A stretch of 15,393 bases of DNA from the NCBI GenBank assembly GCA_036521915.1, contig DATDGU010000316.1, positions 1 to 15,393 on the forward strand, read 5' to 3'. Positions 6,964 through 14,140 of the stretch are shown here, piece after piece. Under the pieces are notes generated by a model. That model was not told the origin of the DNA, made no database searches, and saw nothing but the letters and a program-made list of their open reading frames with translations. The translations under genes and the position numbers were made by a program. The stretch comes from PALSA-555 sp036521915 (GTDB lineage: Bacteria; Actinomycetota; Acidimicrobiia; IMCC26256; PALSA-555). Within the stretch, counting starts at the first letter, position 1. Each line of letters opens with the position of its first letter.

Positions 6964-7319
6964 TGCTCACCGCGATAGACGCACCCGGACGTGCACGTCT
7001 CGCGCACCACCACCTGCGAGAGGTCGGGGAGTGTGTCCACCAGCTGGTCCCAGACCCACTGCGCCAGGATCTCGCTGGTGGGGTTCTCGAGCCCGTCGAT
7101 CTCGTTGAGGTAGTAGTGGTCGAGGCGCGCGAGCACCGGCGCCATTGCGCAGCTGATCTCCGCGAAGTCACGGACCCACCCGGACTCCGCCTGGACCGGG
7201 GCGGCTATGTGAACGCCGACTCGAAAGGAGTGCCCGTGGAGGCGAGCGCACTTGTGGCCGGGCGGCACGTTCGGGAGGCGATGAGCCGCCTCGAAGCTGA
7301 ACTCCTTGAAGATCTCCAT
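6960..7319 (-). CDS. queD: QueD, 6-carboxytetrahydropterin synthase
   Basis: 119 aa, ATG at 7319 with GGGAG 8 nt upstream. A longer in-frame reading overlaps the divergent oxidoreductase gene and is rejected. QueD makes 6-carboxy-5,6,7,8-tetrahydropterin from dihydroneopterin triphosphate, the first committed step to 7-deazaguanines. Zinc ligands H13, H28 and H30 (AAHRLP and LHGHSF), catalytic C24, the D67-H68 pair in RLDHYYLN, and E107 in RETCTSGCVY are all present, and length matches the family. It heads an operon with queC (4-nt overlap), GT9 and the 372-aa gene. The promoter should lie in 7320-7508, shared with the divergent LLM oxidoreductase. I see no preQ1-type riboswitch there. Confidence 0.93.
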   Translation of the reverse strand: MEIFKEFSFEAAHRLPNVPPGHKCARLHGHSFRVGVHIAAPVQAESGWVRDFAEISCAMAPVLARLDHYYLNEIDGLENPTSEILAQWVWDQLVDTLPDLSQVVVRETCTSGCVYRGEH

Positions 7320-7508
7320 CAGCCCGACTCCCGACTCGGTGGTCGTCTCGCGCGACCCGCCCCGAGTGGTCCAGCAACACGGTCCCGTGCGGCGTGCATC
7401 CCTCTTCCTAGACCTTACGGGGAGCCGGGCCGCGGTGCACTCCACACCGGCGTGGCCCCACGAACGCCTCGGGACCAATCGTGCGACAAGAGACCGTAGC
7501 GTTCCACC

Positions 7509-8312
7509 ATGCAGATCGACGTGCTCCTGGACCCGTTCGGTACGCGCTGGTCGGACCTGCGCGACATGGCCAGTGCTGCGGCCGAGGCGGGGTTCGCGGG
7601 CGTCTGGACGTGGGATCACCTGGACGGCCGCGTGTACGACGCCCCAGACGTGCTCGAGTGCTGGACCGTGCTGACCGCGCTCGCGGTTGCCGTCCCGAAC
7701 GTGATGATCGGACCGCTCGTCCTCAACGTCGCCAATCGCCGTCCAGGGGTGCTCGCCGTCATGGCGGCCACGCTCCAGGACGTCTCGGGTGGCCGACTTC
7801 TGCTCGGACTCGGAGCCGGAGGTGGTCCGGACACGCCCTACCACCGTGAGCAAGAGGCGACCGGCGGCACGGTGGCGGCGGACCCGGTCCGCCGAGCGCA
7901 GATCGAGACGTGCGTCGAGCAGGTTCGGCACCTGTGGCGATCGCCCGGGTTCCTGGAGCCTGACCCTGCGCCGCCGTTCGTGATCGGCGCGTTCGGTCCG
8001 AAGATGGCGGAGCTCGCGGGACGGGTCGGCGATGGAATCAACACGCGAGCTGCCGACCCCCGTCTGGAGGAGACCGTGAGCATCGCCCGCGTCGCCCACG
8101 AGCGGGCCGGTCGTGATCCTGCTCACTTCTTGGTCACCGTCTTCACCGCTCTGGACGAAGCGTGGCTGACGACCGACTCGGAGCGCCGGAGGCATTTGGA
8201 CGCGCTCGGCGTAAACCGCCTGATCCTGTACGTGCGTCCCGCAGACGACCGGGCTCGGATCGCCGCCGCCGGGCGGATGGCCAAGAGCGTTGCCGCTTCC
8301 GAACCCGACTGA
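7509..8312 (+). CDS. LLM-class (luciferase-like) flavin-dependent oxidoreductase
   Basis: 267 aa from ATG 7509; the upstream ribosome binding site is weak. A luciferase-like TIM barrel is indicated by AAEAGFAGVWTWDHLDG (about 25-41), IGPLVLNVANRRPGVLAVMAATLQDVSGGRLLLGLGAGGG (shown in parts: NRRPGVLA, DVSGGRLLLGLGAGG), PPFVIGAFGPKMAELAGRVGDG and the C-terminal LDALGVNRLILYV. In actinobacteria such enzymes often use coenzyme F420, and the GLGAGG segment fits, but FMN use cannot be excluded. The protein is slightly short for the family. Divergent from the queD operon with 189 nt between starts; cytoplasmic; substrate unknown. Confidence 0.9.
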   Translation: MQIDVLLDPFGTRWSDLRDMASAAAEAGFAGVWTWDHLDGRVYDAPDVLECWTVLTALAVAVPNVMIGPLVLNVANRRPGVLAVMAATLQDVSGGRLLLGLGAGGGPDTPYHREQEATGGTVAADPVRRAQIETCVEQVRHLWRSPGFLEPDPAPPFVIGAFGPKMAELAGRVGDGINTRAADPRLEETVSIARVAHERAGRDPAHFLVTVFTALDEAWLTTDSERRRHLDALGVNRLILYVRPADDRARIAAAGRMAKSVAASEPD

Positions 8313-8490
8313 CCCGATGGTCCCGGGGGTTTCAGGTCACAGCGCAAGGCGGTCTACGCAACCCTGTTGCGCGGGAGCTTGTCCGATCCGGTCCCGCCGC
8401 TCTGTCGATTCGCGGGCGGGGGTGCGATGGATGCCGACTGCGCGGCCTTCTACGATCTTTGGCTCCTGCGGTCACCTTGGAGCGTTTCCG

Positions 8491-8834
8491 ATGGCGCTGC
8501 GCGACCAACTCCGGGCTCGGGCTCAGCCCTTGCTTGAGCCCGGTGAGCAGATTGAGGAGATCTTTCTCGGCCGGACAATTCTCCCGGGAGGCGGCGGGGT
8601 CGGGGCCAAGAGGTGGGTCGTTGCCGCGACAGACCGAAGCATCGTGGTGTTTTACGCCAAGCCCTTCAGCCAGACGACGCCGCGATCCGTGGCCCGCGCC
8701 TGCCCCGCGAGACGCGGCTTGGACCGGTGAAGAGCTTGGGGGTGTTTGGCGAGCTGAGGGTGCGGGTCGAGGGTCTGGCCATTGTGGCGCCGCGACGTTT
8801 CTACCCCGACGTCGAGCGCGTCGACGCTCGGTAA
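8491..8834 (+). pseudogene. Frameshifted small cytoplasmic protein gene
   Basis: ATG 8491, with GGAGCG about 7 nt upstream, opens MALRDQLRARAQPLLEPGEQ, IFLGRTILPGGG, KRWVVAATDRSIVVFYAKPFS and then drifts into nonsense, stopping at 8730. The continuation, LPRETRLGPVKSLGVFG and RRFYPDVERVDAR, lies in another frame and ends with the TAA at 8832-8834. The two parts together resemble a family I recall from actinobacteria, where a VTDRRI strand region is followed by LPR.TRLGP and a final RF..D.E..DA. A one-base deletion near 8695-8702 would explain the break. It could be a true mutation, a sequencing error or, less likely, programmed frameshifting. A full product would be about 113 aa; its role is unknown. 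Confidence 0.7.
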
Positions 8835-8877
8835 CCACCCAGCCGTTCTCGGCCAGTTCGCAATGCGCCGTTCGGCC

Positions 8878-8904
8878 GTCTCGCGGTCGGCCGAACCGCG
8901 AGTC
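8878..8904. repeat. 27-nt dyad repeat, copy 5
   Basis: Arms GTCTCGCGG (8878-8886) and CCGCGAGTC (8896-8904) around a 9-nt centre, TCGGCCGAA. An overlapping alternative stem, GTTCGGCCG (8870-8878) with CGGCCGAAC (8888-8896), is mutually exclusive with it. It starts 43 nt after the stop of the frameshifted gene. Confidence 0.65.
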
Positions 8905-9102
8905 GCCGTCAGGCCGGCAATTCTCGGAACGAAAGCGCTCGCTACGCAAGGCGGCGGGCAGCGACTGCCTACGTGGCACGGCCTGGATCGCTCTAAAGGC
9001 GGGTCCATGCCGACGGCGGTTCCGGGGCGCGAGTCGTGCTTGTGTCGTGACTGGTGCGCACATATCTTGCTGAAAGGCCAGGCAGTCTGAGTCGGAGAGC
9101 AG

Positions 9103-9345
9103 GTGGCTCGAGTCGTCATGGGAAGCTCGGGAATGAAGAAGAAGTCGCGCAAGGGCGGTCGACGCCAACACCTGGCGAAGGTCGGTACGCGGGCCGGGGC
9201 ACGCCAAGAGGAGCACGACGAGCGCGAGGCGATCGCGGACACGATGGGCATCGGCGGCGCCGCTCCGTGGGTCAAGTGGACCGCCCTCGCCATTTGCGCG
9301 TTCATCCTCGTCGGCGCCCTCATCGCCCTCATCGCCCTCAACTGA
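9103..9345 (+). CDS. Small single-span membrane protein (80 aa)
   Basis: Start placed at GTG 9103 because GGAG lies 5 nt upstream. ATG 9118 or 9133 are alternatives. The first half is strongly charged (MKKKSRKGGRRQHLAKVGTR from about residue 11, then QEEHDEREA), and the C-terminal 24 residues form one hydrophobic helix (WVKWTALAICAFILVGALIALIAL). This arrangement suggests a tail-anchored or C-terminally inserted membrane protein with a basic cytoplasmic region. No function is known to me; small proteins of this form are common in actinobacteria. A 6-bp GC hairpin follows at 9357-9377. Confidence 0.72.
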   Translation: MARVVMGSSGMKKKSRKGGRRQHLAKVGTRAGARQEEHDEREAIADTMGIGGAAPWVKWTALAICAFILVGALIALIALN

Positions 9346-9542
9346 AGACGTTGGCCGCCCGCTCGACCGCGGCGGGCACATTCAGCCACCTCCTGACTCC
9401 CACACAAACCGAGTGTCAACAGCCACCTCAGGCTGGCCCCCAATCCGTCACGAGGCAGACGCGCCGGAACTCACGCAGGACACTTGTTGGCGGACGTGAT
9501 GGCCAGTTCACGCACCGAGCCGCTCAGGACTGGAGCGGACAG

Positions 9543-10523
9543 GTGTCAGGAGCTTGGTTAGGCTCCGCAGCCGTGCCGCTCTGGGACAGCGAAGTCGAAG
9601 CACTCCGACCGAAATTCCGCGAAGAGGCAGCGACGTTCGTCGCGTCTGTCCCGTGGAACGAAGCCGACGGGTCGACGCTGCCTGTCGCCGAACGCGTCGC
9701 CGCACAGCGCAAAACCCAAATGGGCGGCGACCCGTCCCCCCGCGCGGTCGATCGCACGATTGAGGGACCGGCCGGGCCTATCCGGCTTCGGACGTTCATC
9801 CATGAGCAGCCAGAAGGTGTCCTCCTCCATATCCACGGCGGCGCGTGGATGACGGGCTCACCAGAGATGATGGACCAACTCCACGAGATCATCGTCGACA
9901 CGTGCAACGTCGCAGTGGTGAGCGTCGACTACCGCCTCGCGCCAGAGCACCCATACCCGGCAGGTCCCGACGACTGTGAGGCCGCGGCCTGCTGGTTGGT
10001 CGACCATGCGGCGGACGAGTTCGGTTCCGATCGATTGCTCATCGGCGGCGAGTCGGCGGGCGCGCACCTCGCTGCAATCACACTGCTGCGCATGAGAGAC
10101 AAGCATCGTGCCGCCGATCGCTTTCTGGGCGCGAACCTGGTCTTCGGCGCGTACGACCTCTCTCGCACACCCAGTCAGCGCGGTGTCGGAGTCGTGCCGG
10201 GAACCGACATCCTCGATGGCACCGGCTTCCCACTTGACCTCTACTTGCCGGGAATCTCCAACGAGCAGCGCCGTGACCCTGACATCTCACCACTCTTCGC
10301 GAGCCTTCGTGGGATGCCTCCGGCGCTCTTCTCGGTTGGTACCAACGACCACCTCCTCGATGACACTCTTTTCATGTCGGTGCGCTGGGAGGTTGCCGGC
10401 AATCGGAGTGAATTGCTCGTGTACCCGGATACACCACACGGATGCATCGCCCTGCCATCAGTCGCCGGGCACTTCTTCCCACGACTCTTCGACTTCGTGC
10501 GCGAATGCCTCGAGACTCCCTAA
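9543..10523 (+). CDS. Alpha/beta hydrolase, GDXG (hormone-sensitive lipase-like) family
   Basis: About 316-326 aa. GTG 9543 has GGAG 7 nt upstream; GTG 9573 (VPLWDSEVEAL) agrees better with where this family usually begins but lacks a nearby ribosome binding site. Counting from 9573: oxyanion motif HIHGGAW (86-92), DYRLAPEHPYPA (119-130), nucleophile S161 in GGESAG, acid D259 in GTNDHLLDD and H289 in DTPHGC, a complete catalytic triad for an esterase or lipase acting on short acyl esters. Substrate is not determined. No signal peptide, so cytoplasmic. A small hairpin (GGAGC/GCTCC, 9549-9566) lies between the two candidate starts. Expressed alone or with the membrane protein 197 nt upstream. 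Confidence 0.9.
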   Translation: MSGAWLGSAAVPLWDSEVEALRPKFREEAATFVASVPWNEADGSTLPVAERVAAQRKTQMGGDPSPRAVDRTIEGPAGPIRLRTFIHEQPEGVLLHIHGGAWMTGSPEMMDQLHEIIVDTCNVAVVSVDYRLAPEHPYPAGPDDCEAAACWLVDHAADEFGSDRLLIGGESAGAHLAAITLLRMRDKHRAADRFLGANLVFGAYDLSRTPSQRGVGVVPGTDILDGTGFPLDLYLPGISNEQRRDPDISPLFASLRGMPPALFSVGTNDHLLDDTLFMSVRWEVAGNRSELLVYPDTPHGCIALPSVAGHFFPRLFDFVRECLETP

Positions 10524-10713
10524 CAGCCACATCGAGCTAAGCGGGAGTCGTCTGGGTCCAGTCGTTGGACCCGCACGCCCGTCTCGGCGCACCCGAGTGA
10601 CTCGCCGTTTCGCGGCCTGACCGGTCAGGGGCTTGAGGCAACGACCGCGCTGGCCTCGCTGACGGCGGGTGCGATCGTGGCGGGAGCGAGAGTCTGACCG
10701 CTGCCGGCGTTGC

Positions 10714-10740
10714 GACGCGCGGTTCTGTAGATCGCCAGTC
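10714..10740. repeat. 27-nt dyad repeat, copy 6 (degenerate)
   Basis: GACGCGCGG (10714-10722), centre TTCTGTAGAT, then CGCCAGTC (10733-10740). Same 27-nt length and centre as copies 1 and 7, but both arms carry a mismatch. It lies between two convergent genes. Confidence 0.6.
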
Positions 10741-10772
10741 GGTGTCGTGACTCTGGTTCGGCACACCGGGAG

Positions 10773-10803
10773 GCGAGCGCTCGCAAGAGGTACCGGTACC
10801 TCT
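10773..10803. repeat. Two adjacent perfect palindromes
   Basis: GCGAGCGCTCGC (10773-10784, 12 bp) and AGAGGTACCGGTACCTCT (10786-10803, 18 bp) are each perfectly self-complementary with no spacer, and are one base apart. GGCGAG (10772-10777) can also pair with CTCGCC (10802-10807). The lack of a loop favours a dimeric DNA-binding or cleavage site over an RNA terminator, but the convergent position would also suit termination. Confidence 0.6.
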
Positions 10804-10883
10804 CGCCATCAGCCGCTGGGTGACGTCGTGGGACCCGGTCCGCGGGCCACGTCCCGACGCGGATCACCGCAGCGTTCGCTTGC

Positions 10884-12593
10884 TCAGCGCGCCCGCATGC
10901 CGACCGCCGTCGGCAGTGAGAGGTTGATCGAGGTGAACCTGACGTTGCCGCCGAGACGAGGCTGCGCATACCCCTGCCCCGAGGACGTGAGCTGAAGGCT
11001 CAACGTGTTGCCTGGGGCGCCGGAGAATACGACCGTCTCGAGTGAGGCGGTCGCCTGGTGGGTCGCGCCGTCGAGTGTCACGTCGATCGGTGTGACCTGG
11101 TTGCCGAGCACGATCCCTGTCGCGGTGTCGACGAGCTGCGCGAAGACGCGGGTCGGGCGAACGCCGGCAGGCGCAGTTCCTGAATAGGTGAAGGTGAGGG
11201 CCGGAGACCCGAGTACGAGCGTGCTCCCGAACCTCACATCGAGTTCGAGGGCATTCTCGGCACGGGTCGGCGTGATGCCGCCGGCGACGGCGCCGAGGGC
11301 GGCGGACGGAGCGCCGGAGAGCGCGTGCATGGGCGCAAACACTGTCTGCATCAACGGAAGACTTCCTGCCCCGTGCGCAGTCACGGGGCGGCCGGAGGGC
11401 GGCGGGTACACATCCGAGGCGAGCTCCTGCCCGTTCTGGTCGACCGTCGTGAAGCCCGGGCCGAGCTGCACTGTGGCATCTTCCTTGAGGTACCGGTTGA
11501 GCCACGCGATCGACGACGACGTCAGGAGCGTCGGGTCGCCGCCTTTCGTGAGACAGACGCCATGACCGCCGCAAAACCAGAGCATCGCCGTCGGCACGCC
11601 GTGCGACCTGAGGATCTTGTAGTTGGTCTCGGCCTCTTGGAGTGTGAACAGCGTGTCGACCGTCCCCTGCACAAGCAACGTCGGAGCCCTGATCTTGTTC
11701 ACAAGTTCGCCAGGGCCCCGCGAGGCGAACCACGCTTGGTCGGCGATGCTCACTGTCCCCGTTGCGTTTCCGCTGTCGTAAGCGCTCGTGATGTGCGGGT
11801 CCAGTTGACGGCCCGTTGCAGCGCTATACAACTCGTCGCCCCACCCCTGTTTCGCGGTGTCAGCCTTGAAAAGGCTCGACGCCAACGAGTGCCAGGCGAT
11901 CGTCGGAACGATCGCGTCGACGCGGCAGTCAATGGCGGCGAGCACCAGCTGAATGCCACCGCCGTAGGACCCTCCCACCATCCCGACACGGGGGTCCCCA
12001 GGCGCATCGAGCTGCACGTTGGGTTGCGCTGCGACCCAGTCGAGCAGAACTTGGGTGTCGCGGCCTTCGACGTTCGGGGCGTCGACGGACACCGCGCCTC
12101 CCGACTTCCCGAAGCCTCGGGGGTCCCAAGTGAGGACGTTGTAGCCGGCGTTCCAAAGGTCGGCGATGTTGACGTCGCCGAACAGGCCGTTGCCGCGCGT
12201 CGTGGTGTCGGTGTCGCCGGCCTGGCCCCACCCTGGGCCTTTCAGGATCGTCGGTAGCTGGGTCGACCCTGTTGCCTCGGGGTTCGGGAACCAGTGGACG
12301 CGGATACTCGTGCCGTCGAACGACGTGACGTCATAGTCCGATGGGCGATCGGCGCTCTTGACCGAGGGTGGGGGCCCCGGGCGAGCTTCCCGACACGGCG
12401 GCCGCCGGTAATCGCCGAGTTCTGCCGCGCGGGACGCGGTCGGTGACGGTTGCGTCCGGTTCGGTGAGCCGAGAACCGAAGCGGCCGCCGAATCCGTGGG
12501 CAGCCCTAGCAGCGCGGTGCCGACGGTCAGCACGCCGGTCATCGCGACAGCGGGCCACCGGATCGTCCGGACCCCCGCGAGCCTTCTCCTCAA
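10884..12593 (-). CDS. Secreted CocE/X-Pro dipeptidyl-peptidase-like hydrolase
   Basis: 569 aa. TTG 12593 is the only start that gives a basic n-region; the next Met (residue 18) would remove it. A TAGCGT box lies 8 nt upstream and no ribosome binding site, so a leaderless transcript is possible. Residues 1-38 form a signal peptide (MRRRLAGVRTIRW, hydrophobic core, cut near DSAAA/S). The alpha/beta hydrolase domain follows: GPGWG (119-123), WDPRGFGKSGG (156-166), nucleophile S209 in GGSYGGG, D313 in GTVDTLF and H344 in GGHGVC. The last ~150 residues are strand-rich, like the C-terminal jelly-roll of X-Pro dipeptidyl peptidases. Expected role: extracellular acyl ester or peptide hydrolysis; substrate unknown. 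Cysteines 341 and 347 flank the His and may form a disulfide. Confidence 0.9.
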   Translation of the reverse strand: MRRRLAGVRTIRWPAVAMTGVLTVGTALLGLPTDSAAASVLGSPNRTQPSPTASRAAELGDYRRPPCREARPGPPPSVKSADRPSDYDVTSFDGTSIRVHWFPNPEATGSTQLPTILKGPGWGQAGDTDTTTRGNGLFGDVNIADLWNAGYNVLTWDPRGFGKSGGAVSVDAPNVEGRDTQVLLDWVAAQPNVQLDAPGDPRVGMVGGSYGGGIQLVLAAIDCRVDAIVPTIAWHSLASSLFKADTAKQGWGDELYSAATGRQLDPHITSAYDSGNATGTVSIADQAWFASRGPGELVNKIRAPTLLVQGTVDTLFTLQEAETNYKILRSHGVPTAMLWFCGGHGVCLTKGGDPTLLTSSSIAWLNRYLKEDATVQLGPGFTTVDQNGQELASDVYPPPSGRPVTAHGAGSLPLMQTVFAPMHALSGAPSAALGAVAGGITPTRAENALELDVRFGSTLVLGSPALTFTYSGTAPAGVRPTRVFAQLVDTATGIVLGNQVTPIDVTLDGATHQATASLETVVFSGAPGNTLSLQLTSSGQGYAQPRLGGNVRFTSINLSLPTAVGMRAR

Positions 12594-12682
12594 GGCGCGG
12601 GACGCTAGCAGTCACCTCTGAAGTTCCTATGTCGGCGCAGTCTCCGACGAACGCCTTGCCGACTGACGGGCTGCAAGGTCGC

Positions 12683-12709
12683 GACTCACATCGGATCGAC
12701 CCGCGGCTC
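12683..12709. repeat. Possible degenerate 27-nt dyad copy
   Basis: GACTCAC at the left and CCGCGGCTC at the right, again 27 nt apart end to end, but the complementarity is poor. It begins 5 nt beyond the stop codon of the dioxygenase gene. Listed only because position and length fit the other copies. Confidence 0.3.
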
Positions 12710-12714
12710 GTTCC

Positions 12715-13620
12715 CTACGCCGTCGGGCTGTCCGTTAGCGGAAGAGCTCCGCTTGCAAGCAGGTCAACGGGATCCTGCATCTGCACCATGCCGAGGTATC
12801 CACCGCCTCGGCTGATGCCGTCGTGCAGCGCGTAGCCAAGGAGCTCCTGGGCGCGGCGTGGCAGCGTCGCTGCATATTGAGGTGGTGCGGACAAGTAGTT
12901 GTTCTCCTCAGTGCGGAGCCAGCCCAGGCAGTAGCTCAGGTGCGCGCCCCGCCGGGGCGTGGTGGTCGTGTTGGCGCCGCCCCCGTGGATCGTCCCGCCG
13001 AGGTAGACCACAGCGGATCCAGCAGACATCTCGGCGTAGGCGACCTGCTCGGGCTTCGGCGGCGGTTGGCGCGTCTGCTCGGCCGGCGAGAGCTGGCGGT
13101 CGGGCCATCGGTGACTGCCAGGCACGACGCGGGTACCGCCGTTCTCGCGCGTGAAGTCGACGAAGGCGATCACGGACGCGAGTTGCAGCTCGGGTGCAGG
13201 CTTGGGGACGTCGCTCCATACGGCCTCGTCCCGGTGGAGCCATTGCTCGCCGGCGCCCGGACCCCGCTGCAGCAGATGCCCGAGGTTGAGCTGATAGCGC
13301 GCGCAGGAAGGCAACAGGACGCGGTCACAGAGCGCGAGGAGGACGGCGTTGCACATCACCTCCGTCGCGAACGTCCGCGAGATCCCTGGGACGCCGGTGA
13401 CCTGTCTGGTCTGTGGGCCGTGGAACGCCGACATGATCGGGTTGAACAGGGGCTCGTGGGGATCGGCCCCCGCGACCGCGGCCTCGACCTCGTCGTTCAC
13501 GCGGGCAACGACCGCATCGTTCAAGAGTCCATCGATGATCACCCCGCCGTCGCGCTCGAGCACGGCGTAGATGTCATCTGGGTCCGCGGTCGGGTCGACA
13601 TGGTCCAGCACGGCCGTCAT
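12715..13620 (-). CDS. Phytanoyl-CoA dioxygenase family (Fe(II)/2-oxoglutarate) enzyme
   Basis: 301 aa from ATG 13620, chosen because GGGAGA lies 7-8 nt upstream. ATG 13635 would add five residues that overlap this ribosome site. The jelly-roll dioxygenase marks are present: iron ligands H129 and D131 in QWLHRDEAVW, a distal His212 in GGTIHGGGAN, Arg223/224 in TPRRGAHLSY for 2-oxoglutarate, and the typical NGGTRVVPGSHRW (161-173). The family hydroxylates small molecules such as lipids, CoA esters or natural-product intermediates; the substrate here is unknown. Cytoplasmic. It lies just downstream of a broken alcohol dehydrogenase gene on the same strand, with which it may once have formed an operon. 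Confidence 0.92.
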   Translation of the reverse strand: MTAVLDHVDPTADPDDIYAVLERDGGVIIDGLLNDAVVARVNDEVEAAVAGADPHEPLFNPIMSAFHGPQTRQVTGVPGISRTFATEVMCNAVLLALCDRVLLPSCARYQLNLGHLLQRGPGAGEQWLHRDEAVWSDVPKPAPELQLASVIAFVDFTRENGGTRVVPGSHRWPDRQLSPAEQTRQPPPKPEQVAYAEMSAGSAVVYLGGTIHGGGANTTTTPRRGAHLSYCLGWLRTEENNYLSAPPQYAATLPRRAQELLGYALHDGISRGGGYLGMVQMQDPVDLLASGALPLTDSPTA

Positions 13621-13669
13621 GATCGACTCTCCCATCAGGTATCACCGCCTCGGTTCGACGAGTCACGCG

Positions 13670-13819
13670 TCACGTCAGTTCGTGACCCGGGGCGAGGTGC
13701 AGATCGGAGTGGCGCATGCCGGCCGTCGTGCTCCGCGCCCGCGCCTCCTCCGAGCCGGGTTCAGGCGTCGGCACGTCCCGGATGTGCAGCTCTTCGTCCT
13801 CGAGCCGCCCGACTCTCAT
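13670..13819 (-). pseudogene. 5' remnant of a zinc-dependent alcohol dehydrogenase (MDR)
   Basis: ATG 13819 keeps a good ribosome site (GGAGGG, 5 nt spacer) and encodes 49 aa. They match the start of medium-chain dehydrogenases: MRVGRLEDEELHIRDVPTPEPGSEEARARSTTAG followed by HSDLHLAPG (shown here by its parts; conserved pattern is an RDVP.PEPG turn then CHSDLH). The catalytic zinc-ligand Cys before HSD is replaced by Arg (GMRHSD). The reading stops right after at HELT, so about 300 residues of a normal dehydrogenase are missing. This is a truncated, inactive remnant. Its upstream region carries dyad copy 7. Confidence 0.75.
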
Positions 13820-13871
13820 GGGATCCCTCCGCTCGTAGCCCCTCTGTGTTCTAGCGCGCTCGGCGACGGGT

Positions 13872-13898
13872 GACTCGCGGTTCTGAAGATCGCGAGTC
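13872..13898. repeat. 27-nt dyad repeat, copy 7
   Basis: GACTCGCG (13872-13879), centre GTTCTGAAGAT, CGCGAGTC (13891-13898). The stem extends to 10 bp with GT (13870-13871) and AC (13899-13900). It is nearly identical to copy 1 and lies about 13.7 kb away. Confidence 0.8.
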
Positions 13899-14140
13899 AC
13901 AAGGTCGCAGACGTGGGATCAGCTGGCGATCGCTTCGCCGATCCGCCTGAGTTGCTCCGAACGATCCCGAGAGAGCCTTTGACCGGCGAGCGCACCGTTC
14001 ACGGCAGGAGGGTGCGGTCGCGCCCAGATGGCGCCAGTTGTCCTCCGTCCACACCGTGACCCTGACAACGCTGTCCCGCCGTCCCGCCGTCCCGGCGTCG
14101 TCACCGCCCGGCGCGACCCAAAGGCCCAGGACAAGAACGG

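Larger units (their letters stand above)
10524..10883. other. Convergent intergenic region with palindromes
   Basis: No gene is supported between the two convergent hydrolase genes. It contains dyad copy 6 (10714-10740) and a tandem of two perfect palindromes (10773-10803). A half-copy of the dyad's left arm (GACTCGCCG) lies at 10599-10607. Confidence 0.5.

Noticed and set aside
6292..7319. QatABCD or type IV CBASS-like defence system containing a QueC-like protein
   Set aside because: No QatA-type ATPase, QatB, QatD nuclease, cyclase or effector is nearby, and the adjacent queD points to base synthesis.
2728..7319. Toyocamycin/sangivamycin-type deazapurine antibiotic cluster
   Set aside because: QueE, a GTP cyclohydrolase, a phosphoribosyltransferase and nitrile-processing enzymes expected for such clusters are absent from the window.
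7320..7508. preQ1 riboswitch upstream of queD
   Set aside because: No compact A-rich pseudoknot tail or matching hairpin is visible before the ATG.
7320..8195. Long N-terminal extension of queD
   Set aside because: It is antisense to the LLM oxidoreductase. QueD homology begins at ATG 7319, where a ribosome site is present.
8332..9381. 349-codon leftward open frame
   Set aside because: It covers the frameshifted gene, dyad copy 5 and the small membrane protein in antisense and is Arg/Pro/Ser-rich; a GC-driven open frame.
9054..9542. N-terminal extension of the alpha/beta hydrolase
   Set aside because: It overlaps the small membrane protein in another frame, is Arg-rich, and family homology begins near 9573.
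174..13898. CRISPR array
   Set aside because: The dyads share a length and arms but are kilobases apart and not regularly spaced; no cas gene is seen.
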